Positions 1-7,164 of a stretch of 21,979 nucleotides of DNA are shown piece by piece. Source of the stretch: Coemansia sp. RSA 1804 (taxonomy: Eukaryota; Kickxellomycota; Kickxellomycetes; Kickxellales; Kickxellaceae); the NCBI GenBank assembly GCA_027578815.1, contig JANBTH010000295.1, positions 1 through 21,979 on the forward strand, in the 5' to 3' direction. Within the stretch, counting starts at the first letter, position 1. Each line of letters begins with the position of its first letter. The position numbers were made by a program, and so were the translations under genes. The notes beneath the pieces were generated by a model, which made no database searches, was not told where the DNA came from, and worked only from the letters and a program-made list of their open reading frames with translations.

Positions 1-1302
1 GCCACATCCCACGATGACGCCAACGAATCCGCAAAAGTACATAAAAGCATGTTTTCACACATCCGAGGTGGGTTTGCAAGAGTTAAATCGGAAAAAGCTT
101 GGACCACGCTGAGCGCCAATCTTCAGAACGAAGCTGAAGTATCCCCCGTTGAGGTGGGAAACCGGACAATGATGGGGCTGCTGATGGATAGAGAGCTTGA
201 TATCACGCGTAGTATAATAATGAATGGCGATGAAAGGTATGATCGAAAGTCCGGGTCAGTGAGAAATAAAGCGCGTCATGTTAGAAATATCCTGGCATGG
301 CCGGCTACAGATCTCTACAGATACCTGAATGACTTTCCATTGGACAAGTTTAAGGTCATGGGCATACTTCCCCAGGAGAGCATGGACCCCAAATACGAGC
401 ATATTATGACCGAAGAGCCCGGCGAGGCCCTGGACTCACAGCGGATCAAGATGCTTGGACAAAGGAGAGCAGGCAGTGATGATGGTCTGGATGCCTCTGG
501 CGTTGACCAGCATGATGATGAGAGCGATGATGGGTATTCTGGGGACCCTGGTATTTCGGAAGACGCCGATACGATTGCTGATCCTTTGCTTAACGGAGGA
601 ATCGGTCTGGTCATAAGAAGAAACGGCTATCCAAACACGAGCGAAGGCACCTGTTGTGATAACAATGATGATGTCCAGTTTCTGACAAAAGACCAAATTA
701 TGAATCCATGGCTACTGACACCCAGATACAGCCGTATTCTACCACAGGAGGATATTCTGAACAGCAGCACCGATACCGCAAACGGTGCTAAGCAGCTGGT
801 TGACCTGACTCGTGCCCAAGTGCTAGGTCAAATTCAGAGACACAGAGCCAAGAACAGCGACGACGCTGCTCGGGCAGATCCATTGCCGTTGTCCAAGTTT
901 GCCTCCACCGCAGTGGCCGAAGAAGCGGTAGGCGGCATTTTGAGGACATGGTTAAAGATCAATGAAATGTTGACCAGCGGAGTCAGATCAGGGGAAGCAC
1001 GGGTGCCGTATCCAGGAACTTCCTCCACCCAGTGGTTTTCTGTTCTCGAGGCAGCACTGGAGGCTGGTCTGCCGCGCGAAGTTGTTGCTCGGGCGTGCTA
1101 TCGTCTAAAGAATATATGCGGCATAACTTCGATGAATAGAAGTGTGGCTATATTTGTAAATGGTAACAAAAACAAGGAGGCCGCAAGGAGGAGATACACA
1201 GATCGAACGCCAGATTGTCTAGCAACAACAAATTCATCAACTTCATCATCCTCTTCACCAAATACGACAGATGAGGAACAGTCTGACGTAGAAAATAGCT
1301 GA
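1..1302 (+). CDS. Unrecognised acidic/Ser-rich protein, 5' end open at window edge
   Basis: I do not recognise this protein. The first ATG in frame is at 49 (417 aa from there), but the frame stays open to base 1 with no stop, so the real start or an upstream exon may lie outside the window. Counting from the ATG at 49: residues 80-135 look ordered (WPATDLYRYL, then a stretch with ILPQE that recurs near 230); residues 143-178 are very acidic (Asp/Glu/Ser/Gly, probably disordered); residues 283-360 look helical, with several Trp and Leu-rich turns; residues 377-383 are basic; and the tail from 393 is a Ser/Thr/Glu/Asp low-complexity end. No signal peptide or membrane segment is visible, so it is probably nuclear or cytosolic. 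It converges with the glucoamylase gene, with only 98 nt between the two stops. Confidence 0.6.
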   Translation, partial: ATSHDDANESAKVHKSMFSHIRGGFARVKSEKAWTTLSANLQNEAEVSPVEVGNRTMMGLLMDRELDITRSIIMNGDERYDRKSGSVRNKARHVRNILAWPATDLYRYLNDFPLDKFKVMGILPQESMDPKYEHIMTEEPGEALDSQRIKMLGQRRAGSDDGLDASGVDQHDDESDDGYSGDPGISEDADTIADPLLNGGIGLVIRRNGYPNTSEGTCCDNNDDVQFLTKDQIMNPWLLTPRYSRILPQEDILNSSTDTANGAKQLVDLTRAQVLGQIQRHRAKNSDDAARADPLPLSKFASTAVAEEAVGGILRTWLKINEMLTSGVRSGEARVPYPGTSSTQWFSVLEAALEAGLPREVVARACYRLKNICGITSMNRSVAIFVNGNKNKEAARRRYTDRTPDCLATTNSSTSSSSSPNTTDEEQSDVENS

Positions 1303-1400
1303 TTTGTTGCATTGTAATTTACTTGTGAAAGCTATTTCGAAAAATCAGCTATTTAAATGATAAAAGGTGTAATATATAGATGGAGAGCATTTACTCAGCT

Positions 1401-2903
1401 TTAGCACGAATAGACGATACATCTTGCAGCCTCACGGTGTCTAGCAGCAGACGTGTGGGCGTCATAAGACCAGGTCAGATTGACAGCGCCCTGGCCAAAC
1501 CCAGTGTTCAGGTTCCACTCCTCGTACATTTGGCCGCCGTTGTCTGTGTGAAGCGCAACACGGGCCATATACATGTCGCCCACAACCATTACATTGTAGA
1601 GTATCTCGGTGAACATTGCAGAACTGGAGTTGTATGTTGTGTCTACAGCGTACTGGTTTCTAAAATGGATGCTGTACTCGTCAGTCAATTGCTTTAGAAA
1701 CCCAGAAACGGCAGATGTAACCGCAATGGTCTTTCTTCTGTTCCAGGTCTCTATCAGACGGTAATGATATTCAGCCATTCCCGACGTGACTAGCGACCAT
1801 GGGTTTCCTGGGCCGCTGGAATCGTAACCGTCATACTTGTCCTCTGGATAACGACCCAGGGCTAACGAAACCGGCATAACTACAGAATTGACTGTGGCAG
1901 AACTGACGCCATTGATTCCGTAGAGCGGCTTGAACACAGAGACGAGTTTGACAACAGTCATAAGCATCCTGTCTGACTCGACAGTGTAGAATCTGTCGTC
2001 GAGCCCAGAGTGCAGTGCAGCAAGCAGGACCTGCGCATCCAGATTAGATGTTTTGTAATCAAGACCGCCAGTTCGGTTGGCTGTGGTCCGGATATAACCG
2101 AGCTTGGCGTCCCAGAATGTTGTCGACATGTTTTGCGAAATGTACTCTGCCTGTAAGCTGTATTGATCTCCCGCTGCAGAATCGCCAAGCTGAGTAGCTA
2201 GTTGCGCACCCTCGATGAGCGCACGGCGCTGGATCATGCGTGTGTAAAAGTGGGTGCCACGCACCTCCTCCCAAATATCGCAGTTATTGTTATCGGTGTT
2301 CCAGTTGGCCGCCACGTAGTCGAGATCCGTCTTAACAATTGAGGTGGTGGGCTGCTTGCTGTCGTAGTAGATGCTAACGTTTTTACCGTCTGCTAGTAGA
2401 TGGTGCACATATCCGATAAGTGACACCGCGCGCATAGCAGGACCGTCCTGTTGGGGCATGCACCAGGGACCAGTGAATGGAGATCCGTCCATCTGGTACT
2501 TTGCAGATCCCAGTCCATACGTGCTTGAGGATGACGTGATTTGCAGGTATCGGCTAAACTCTGCATATTCCTCAAGCTTCCTGTTGAGCACGTCAGCAGT
2601 TGCATGGTTATTATCAACGGTAGACGTAGCGTTCAGCCAGATGGACACCTCGCAAAGCGTAATGCCCGCATCGCGCACCCAGTGGTACCAATAATCCGGA
2701 TTGGATCTGCTGGTAGCTGCTGCTACGGCTCCAGCAGATGCGCCTACGGGTGAGATGTTTGATAGTAGTCGGCTGCGTGCAACAGCGTTCTCAGTATTTA
2801 CCCAGGAACTAAGAGCACCGATATACGGCGGTGCAGATGCTGTGCAAGCAACTGTAGCAAAGCATATCAGAGGAATAAAGTAGTGGAAAACAGTATGCTT
2901 CAT
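1401..2903 (-). CDS. Secreted glucoamylase, GH15 catalytic domain
   Basis: This is a glucan 1,4-alpha-glucosidase of family GH15: an inverting exo-hydrolase that releases beta-D-glucose from the non-reducing ends of starch or glycogen outside the cell. The 500-aa protein starts with a signal peptide (hydrophobic 5-20, likely cleavage after TASA at 24). The conserved GH15 regions appear in order: NPDYWYHWVRDAG (68-80, Asp78 and Arg77 for subsite -1), the TGPW and PQQDGPAMRA region (144-159), CDIWEEVRGTHFYT (208-221) with Glu212 as the presumed general acid, and MYEEWN...NLTWSYDAHTSA (459-486) with Glu461 as the presumed base. Several N-x-S/T sites suggest glycosylation. No starch-binding module (CBM20 or CBM21) is present at either end, so it is a catalytic-domain-only form that probably acts on soluble glucans. 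The reading frame has no intron. It is divergent from the peptide array. Confidence 0.93.
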   Translation of the reverse strand: MKHTVFHYFIPLICFATVACTASAPPYIGALSSWVNTENAVARSRLLSNISPVGASAGAVAAATSRSNPDYWYHWVRDAGITLCEVSIWLNATSTVDNNHATADVLNRKLEEYAEFSRYLQITSSSSTYGLGSAKYQMDGSPFTGPWCMPQQDGPAMRAVSLIGYVHHLLADGKNVSIYYDSKQPTTSIVKTDLDYVAANWNTDNNNCDIWEEVRGTHFYTRMIQRRALIEGAQLATQLGDSAAGDQYSLQAEYISQNMSTTFWDAKLGYIRTTANRTGGLDYKTSNLDAQVLLAALHSGLDDRFYTVESDRMLMTVVKLVSVFKPLYGINGVSSATVNSVVMPVSLALGRYPEDKYDGYDSSGPGNPWSLVTSGMAEYHYRLIETWNRRKTIAVTSAVSGFLKQLTDEYSIHFRNQYAVDTTYNSSSAMFTEILYNVMVVGDMYMARVALHTDNGGQMYEEWNLNTGFGQGAVNLTWSYDAHTSAARHREAARCIVYSC

Positions 2904-3230
2904 TGCGTGTGCTCTGTCAAGGGTTGCTAGTAAAAAAGATGACAGAAATAGTTAATATGTTTTATAATACCAGTATCAAATATTATATTGCAACGACAAC
3001 ACAGGATAAAAAAGATGATAAAATTGTCTCTATTTTCTGCTAAAATAAGCTAGGCTATGACTAGGTTTGTCTTTTTTCACATGGAATAGCAATGGAATAT
3101 AGTATGATAATAATCTGTAGCGAGGCGTAGACAAGATAAAAAGCCACGCAAAGTGGTTTACTTGCTTGTTGTTTTATCAAACACTTTTTGTAGTTTGCGA
3201 GCTGATTGTAAAAATTAATTGTTGGGCGGA
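2904..3230. promoter_or_regulatory. Divergent promoter between glucoamylase and peptide array
   Basis: This AT-rich non-coding stretch lies between two divergent genes. On the minus strand a TATAAAA (plus-strand 2960-2966) sits about 57 nt before the glucoamylase ATG and is its likely TATA box. At 3155-3172 there is a partial match (GGTTTAC...TTGTTG) to the distal block found before peptide copies 2-5. No ORF with coding character is visible. Confidence 0.45.
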
Positions 3231-3450
3231 TCATCTGTGTGTGTTAAAAATATAATATATTATATCAATGTGGATCCACATGTATTAATGGCTTAATGTT
3301 ATTTTTGGCTTCCAAATCACTGCATATAAAAGAAAGACGGAGAGAGATGTTGTACACTTTCATAAACTTTTGGTAAAATCTTAGGAGCATAGCAAGCACA
3401 TCTAGTCTTTCATTATTTAAGAGCCACAGCTAACTTCACACAGTATAAAC
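3231..3450 (+). promoter_or_regulatory. Promoter and leader of peptide copy 1
   Basis: The shared ATCTGTGTGTTAAAAATATA-type block begins at 3233. The TATA box (TATAAAAG) is at 3325-3332, followed by the shared start-region block around 3341-3375 (GATGTTGTACACTTT). The leader ends in GAGCCACAGCTAAC before the ATG, the same leader seen in the other copies. The ATG at 3451 lies 126 nt after the start of the TATA box, with A at -3. Confidence 0.6.
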
Positions 3451-3627
3451 ATGAAGATTACCTTGTTTACCGCCACTCTTCTCATTGCTTTAGCCAGCGC
3501 AATGCCATACCCTTTGCCTGAGCCCGAACCTGAGGCGCGTCCATACGGATGGAATTACTGCAATAGCTCCTGTGGGCTTTCATCGAACTACAACGAATGC
3601 ATGATTCTTTGTCTGCACGAAGGATAA
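3451..3627 (+). CDS. Small secreted four-Cys peptide precursor, copy 1
   Basis: This 58-aa precursor is too short for many gene callers. Residues 1-17 form a signal peptide ending in ASA. Residues 18-31 are a pro-region readable as seven dipeptides, MP-YP-LP-EP-EP-EA-RP, every second residue being Pro or Ala. The core begins YGWNYC and has cysteines in a C-x3-C-x8-C-x3-C frame, with Tyr three before the third Cys, Met after it, and a CLH ending. Visible core charge is about -2. This matches the frame of helical-hairpin peptides (two short helices joined by C1-C4 and C2-C3 bonds), a class that includes plant antimicrobial and protease-inhibitor hairpinins. The role here is not known; secretion is well supported, activity is not. 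It is first of six tandem paralogues. Confidence 0.82.
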   Translation: MKITLFTATLLIALASAMPYPLPEPEPEARPYGWNYCNSSCGLSSNYNECMILCLHEG

Positions 3628-3731
3628 AGATTGGAAGTTTGATCTTCGTTTAATATATTAAGATTGATCATGGAGAAACTGAACACCTAGGTATTAAAGA
3701 TTACAACTTTTTTTTAGCTCTTGTGGACATA

Positions 3732-3737
3732 AATAAA
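3732..3737 (+). terminator. Poly(A) signal, peptide copy 1
   Basis: AATAAA lies 105 nt after the stop, in a CATAAATAAAG context that recurs after copies 3 and 4. It is a probable cleavage and polyadenylation signal. Confidence 0.55.
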
Positions 3738-3941
3738 GTTAACCTTAATGTTTTATTAAAATTAATCCAAGCTGGTATTTAATTGGAAAGAGATAATTAC
3801 AATACCAAAAAATATTGCCACTGCTAATATATTATTACTAAAATTATAATTTATTAAAATGTTTAAGACGACTTAGGAATAAAATTGAGATGCTTGTTCC
3901 ATAACTAGGGGTGGATTAGAACCTTATCACTGGACCTGGTT

Positions 3942-4218
3942 GTAATAATCAATGTGTAGCAACTTTGGTTTACACGTCGTTAATGAATAATGCTGGTCTT
4001 TTAATCTGTGTGTTATAAATATATGCGAATGGTCTAATTTTGTTTTTTTTTGTATTCTAATAATTTTTATATAAAGAGAAAATGCAGGAAACGTTGCACA
4101 TTTTAGCATGTTTTTGTTAAAATTTTAAAAACAAAGCACATTCAATTTCTCTCATTTTATTTTTCTACATTTTCTATAAGAATTACTTATTAACTACAGT
4201 TAAATCTGTATACCAAAG
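3942..4218 (+). promoter_or_regulatory. Promoter and leader of peptide copy 2
   Basis: Block A occupies 3942-3981 (TTTACACGTCGTT at its end) and block B starts near 4003. The TATA box (TATATAAAG) is at 4068-4076, followed by the start-region block (ACGTTGCACATTTTAGCATG). The leader ends AACTACAGTTAAATCTGTAT before the ATG at 4219, about 150 nt after the TATA box. Confidence 0.6.
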
Positions 4219-4416
4219 ATGAAGCTTGCCTTGATTCCCGCCATTCTTTTCATTGTCTCAGTCAGCGCTACTGTGCTTGTAGAGGCTAACGCACAGCCAG
4301 GCCCCTTGCCAGCGGCTAAGCCTGAGGCACGTCCAGACGGGTGGCAGTACTGTGATGTTGTCTGTAGTCATTCAAAGGATTACGGCAATTGTATGCACCT
4401 CTGCTTACATAATTGA
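4219..4416 (+). CDS. Small secreted four-Cys peptide precursor, copy 2
   Basis: 65 aa. The signal peptide covers about residues 1-17 to 21, with cleavage possible after VSA (17), or after ANA (25). From residue 22 the pro-region reads EA-NA-QP-GP-LP-AA-KP-EA-RP, nine dipeptides all ending in Ala or Pro. It stops at DG, and the core then reads DGWQYC onward with C-x3-C-x8-C-x3-C, Tyr-x-x-Cys before the third Cys and CMHLCLH at the end. Core charge is about -2. There are no KR or RR sites before the core, so Kex2-type cleavage is not indicated. Function unknown; probably a secreted disulfide-bonded helical hairpin like its neighbours. Confidence 0.84.
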   Translation: MKLALIPAILFIVSVSATVLVEANAQPGPLPAAKPEARPDGWQYCDVVCSHSKDYGNCMHLCLHN

Positions 4417-4660
4417 TAAAAGTTGAAAGCTAGGTTTTTTGTTTAATACATTGATATTGTCAATGGAAAACTAGGCATTTTCTTTTTTGGGGCATTCAGT
4501 AAATATTTTTAACATGATTTCTCAATAACGTAAAGCACAAGCATTTAATTTTCATGTTATGAAAAATATTTGACATTCATAAAATTATATTTAATTTAAA
4601 TGTGCAATTCAGCTCCAAAATCAAGTTTAGACGCCTGTTACACATTTAATATTTTTTGCT

Positions 4661-4962
4661 GTAATAATCAATATGTAGCTACAATAGTTTACACGTTGTT
4701 GGTAAAAAAGTCAAATGTTGGCTCTTTTATCTTTGTGTATTAAAATATATTGTACCAATGTGAATGCAAATATGCGTAAAAGGCACAGAGTTATTTTGAC
4801 TATCAAACCACAATACATATAAAAGAAAAGCGTAGAGGGATGTTGTACACTTTGACATGCTTTTGTTAAAGCATTTGACAAACATATCCAGCCCCTCTTT
4901 TCTAATTCCTTTAAAATCATTATCCAATTTAACAGCCACAGCTAAAGCCATATATTGTCAAA
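4661..4962 (+). promoter_or_regulatory. Promoter and leader of peptide copy 3
   Basis: Block A is at 4661-4700 and block B follows at about 4728-4750. The TATA box (TATAAAAG) is at 4818-4825, then a start-region block (GGGATGTTGTACACTTTGAC) nearly identical to copy 1. The leader ends TTAACAGCCACAGCTAAAG before the ATG at 4963, 145 nt after the TATA box. Confidence 0.62.
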
Positions 4963-5130
4963 ATGAAGCTTGTTTCGATTTCAACCATTCTTCTTATTGC
5001 CTTGGTCAGTGCCACTGCGGTTGCAAAGGCTGAGCCTGAAGCAAATGGCGGAGGGTGGAGTTACTGCAATAACATTTGCAAGCATGCATGGAAGTATAGG
5101 GAATGCATGTATAACTGTACACACCAATAA
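4963..5130 (+). CDS. Small secreted four-Cys peptide precursor, copy 3 (shortest)
   Basis: 55 aa, the shortest of the family. The start is fixed by the shared leader and the MKL signal-peptide start. The signal peptide likely ends at VSA (17). The pro-region is then TA-VA-KA-EP-EA, five dipeptides all ending in Ala or Pro. The segment corresponding to LPNPLP...RPY in the siblings is missing, and Gly residues (NGGGW) precede the core. The core keeps GWSYC and the C-x3-C-x8-C-x3-C frame, with Tyr-x-x-Cys and CMYNCTH, and carries about +2 charge (two Lys, one Arg, one Glu). The shortened ladder keeps its phase relative to the first Cys. A second stop follows immediately at 5131. Confidence 0.8.
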   Translation: MKLVSISTILLIALVSATAVAKAEPEANGGGWSYCNNICKHAWKYRECMYNCTHQ

Positions 5131-5249
5131 TAAGAAATTCATGTTGAGTTTTCTGTTTAATATATTAAGATTAGTGTTGAAAAGTGGGCCGTCTGGAAAT
5201 TAAAGATTACAATTATTAAACAATGTTCTTAACATTTTTTGTGAGCATA

Positions 5250-5255
5250 AATAAA
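5250..5255 (+). terminator. Poly(A) signal, peptide copy 3
   Basis: AATAAA lies within CATAAATAAAGTTA, 120 nt after the stop, in the same context as copies 1 and 4. Confidence 0.55.
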
Positions 5256-5410
5256 GTTACTTGAAATTTTGTAGAATTAAGTTTAAACTAATTCTTAATT
5301 AAAAAGATATGCCGTAATTAATATAAATTTTAATGTAGACCCCAAACTAAAGTTAAAACATTTGTTTTATAGCTAAGGGGTGTGTCAGAACTCCATTAAC
5401 AATCTTGAAA

Positions 5411-5710
5411 GTAATAATCAATGTATATCAACTTTGGCTTACACGTTGTTGAAAAAACAAATGTTTGCTGCTTAATCTGTGTGTTAAAAATATATCATAA
5501 CATATTATAACAATCAAAATACAAATGTGAGTAAATGGTCTAATGTTATTTAGTTTCTTCAATGATTTGCATATAAAAAAGATGCAAGGAATGTTGTCTA
5601 TTCCAGTATAATTTTGTTCCAGCAACATCCAATTTCTTTTAATTTATCTTCTACTTTTTCACAAAAATTACTTAATTTAACAGCCACAGCTGAATTCATA
5701 TATTTTTAAA
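5411..5710 (+). promoter_or_regulatory. Promoter and leader of peptide copy 4
   Basis: Block A is at 5411-5450. Block B (AATCTGTGTGTTAAAAATAT) follows at about 5475-5494. The TATA box (TATAAAAA) is at 5572-5579, then AGGAATGTTGTCTATTCCAG. The leader ends TTAACAGCCACAGCTGAATT before the ATG at 5711, 139 nt after the TATA box. Confidence 0.62.
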
Positions 5711-5908
5711 ATGAAAATTGTCTTAATTTCATTCATTCTTCTTTTTATCTCAATCAGTGTCCCGACGCTTGCTGAGACCAATGCGCTGCCAAACCCTTTC
5801 CCCGAGGCCAAACCTGAAGCTCGTCCATACGGGTGGGAGTACTGCAATAATGCCTGCTTGATTTCAACGGATTACAACCTATGCATGCGTCTCTGTCTGC
5901 ACCAGTAA
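5711..5908 (+). CDS. Small secreted four-Cys peptide precursor, copy 4
   Basis: 65 aa. The signal peptide covers residues 1-21, with likely cleavage after TLA. The pro-region reads ET-NA-LP-NP-FP-EA-KP-EA-RP, so eight of nine dipeptides end in Ala or Pro; the exception, ET, is the first one and could be lost if signal peptidase cuts after TNA. The core starts YGWEYC with C-x3-C-x8-C-x3-C, has Tyr-x-x-Cys and CMRLCLH, and carries about -1 charge. The pro-region from NALPNP onward is almost identical to copy 5, so these two are probably the closest pair. Function unknown. Confidence 0.84.
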   Translation: MKIVLISFILLFISISVPTLAETNALPNPFPEAKPEARPYGWEYCNNACLISTDYNLCMRLCLHQ

Positions 5909-6032
5909 TGACAGTTGGAAACTAAAGTTTTGTTTAATACATTAAAATTGTTACTTTGGAAGTGAGGTGCCTGGAAGTTAAAGAATGCATTTTTATACAA
6001 CGTTCTCAATGTCTTTTACTCTTGCAAGCATA

Positions 6033-6038
6033 AATAAA
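6033..6038 (+). terminator. Poly(A) signal, peptide copy 4
   Basis: AATAAA lies in a GCATAAATAAAGTC context, 125 nt after the stop, matching copies 1 and 3. Confidence 0.55.
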
Positions 6039-6264
6039 GTCATTTTAATGAATTTCATTAATATGAATATAAGCTATTGCTTGATTAGAAATATTGCTAT
6101 TGCTGGCGTCATTATTAAGAGGAATTTTAAAATGACATCGTTTTTTAAAAGCACACATTGCTTGTATATTAAGAACTCCTACATTAAAAACAAGGTGCAA
6201 GTTTTCTGTTTAATTTTATAATGATAAGGAGTGAGCCAGAACCCTATCACTGATCTTGGCCAAA

Positions 6265-6575
6265 GTAATCAATATGAAACTTTTTTTTGGTTTACACGTT
6301 GTTAGTAAAATGCAAATGCTGGCCATTTTATCTATGTGTACGCTAAAGATGTAACATAACATTTATAACAATGTGAAAGCAAATGGTACGAAAATGGCCT
6401 AACTGTATTATAATATTCTAAATAAATGCAATATATAAAAGAATGGCCGGATAGAGGTTACTTATTTTAGCTTGGTTTTTACGAGTCCTTAGAACCAGTG
6501 ACATTCAAAACTTTTTTTACTTTACCACGAGAATTACTAATTCAACAACTACAGCTAAACCCATATATTTTTAAT
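6265..6575 (+). promoter_or_regulatory. Promoter and leader of peptide copy 5
   Basis: Block A is at 6265-6303, with a T-run inside it. A block B relative (TTATCTATGTGTACGCTAAAG) follows. The TATA box (TATAAAAG) is at 6434-6441, and the start-region block here is diverged. The leader ends AACAACTACAGCTAAACCC before the ATG at 6576, 142 nt after the TATA box. This leader alignment argues for 6576 as the start rather than the in-frame ATG at 6498. Confidence 0.6.
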
Positions 6576-6770
6576 ATGAAGATTTTCTTGGTTTCATCCA
6601 TTCTTCTTATTGCTTCAGCTAGTGTCACAGTGCTTGCAGAGGCCAATGCGCTGCCAAACCCTTTGCCTGAGGCTAAACCTGAGGCGCGTCCATACGGATG
6701 GGATTACTGCAATCGTGTCTGCAGGCATTCATGGAATTACAATGAATGCATGCGACGCTGTATGCACTAG
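6576..6770 (+). CDS. Small secreted four-Cys peptide precursor, copy 5
   Basis: 64 aa from the ATG at 6576. The open frame reaches back to an ATG at 6498, but the signal-peptide start (MKIFLVSSILLIASAS) and the shared leader place the start at 6576. Signal cleavage is likely after VLA (21). The pro-region is the cleanest ladder of the array: EA-NA-LP-NP-LP-EA-KP-EA-RP, nine of nine dipeptides ending in Ala or Pro, with no Ala or Pro at the first positions. The core starts YGWDYC with C-x3-C-x8-C-x3-C, a Trp in the loop, Tyr-x-x-Cys and CMRRCMH, and carries about +2 charge. The RR is inside the core between cysteines three and four, so it is unlikely to be a processing site. Confidence 0.85.
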   Translation: MKIFLVSSILLIASASVTVLAEANALPNPLPEAKPEARPYGWDYCNRVCRHSWNYNECMRRCMH

Positions 6771-6897
6771 CAACGACAGTTGGATGCAGGGTTCTCTGTT
6801 CAATATATTGATATTGGCGTGGGTGAATTAGGCCATTTGGAAATTAAATTGCCCAGTCTATTTTCTAAACTGTTGTCTAATTAACAGGAAATGAAGC

Positions 6898-7164
6898 AAA
6901 TGTTGATCTTTTTATCTGTGCGTGTTAACAAATAAATCATAACATATCATAACAATGTAAATATGAAAATGTGTAAATAATCTAATATTATTTTCGCTAT
7001 CCTAATAATTGCATATAAAGGAAAGACAAGGAATGCTGCTCATTTCAGCATGCTTCTGTTGTAACCCTAAAAGTAGCAACATCCACTATTCCTCTATTTT
7101 CCTTCCACAGTCTCTAAAATAATTAGCTACTTAATAACCATAGCTAAATCCATATTTAATCAAT
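6898..7164 (+). promoter_or_regulatory. Promoter and leader of peptide copy 6 (block A missing)
   Basis: Block B is present (TTTATCTGTGCGTGTTAACA, about 6910-6929), as are the TATA box (TATAAAG, 7014-7020), the start-region block (AGGAATGCTGCTCATTTCAG) and a leader of the shared type (CATAGCTAAATCCATAT). The upstream block A seen before copies 2-5 is absent. The unit is correspondingly shorter (589 bp instead of about 750). Confidence 0.58.

Noticed and set aside
3347..3373. Short upstream ORF in the start-region block of the peptide genes (for example 9 codons in copies 1 and 3)
   Set aside because: The ATG lies only about 22 nt after the start of the TATA box, probably at or before the transcription start, and copies 2 and 5 lack it. 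The conservation is better explained as a core-promoter element.
5985..6221. 78-codon open frame between peptide copies 4 and 5
   Set aside because: It begins inside the 3' UTR of copy 4, has no signal peptide or cysteine frame, and its composition is what AT-rich DNA yields by chance.
6498..6575. Upstream in-frame ATG for peptide copy 5
   Set aside because: Using it would bury the signal peptide inside the protein. The shared leader and all sibling starts support 6576.
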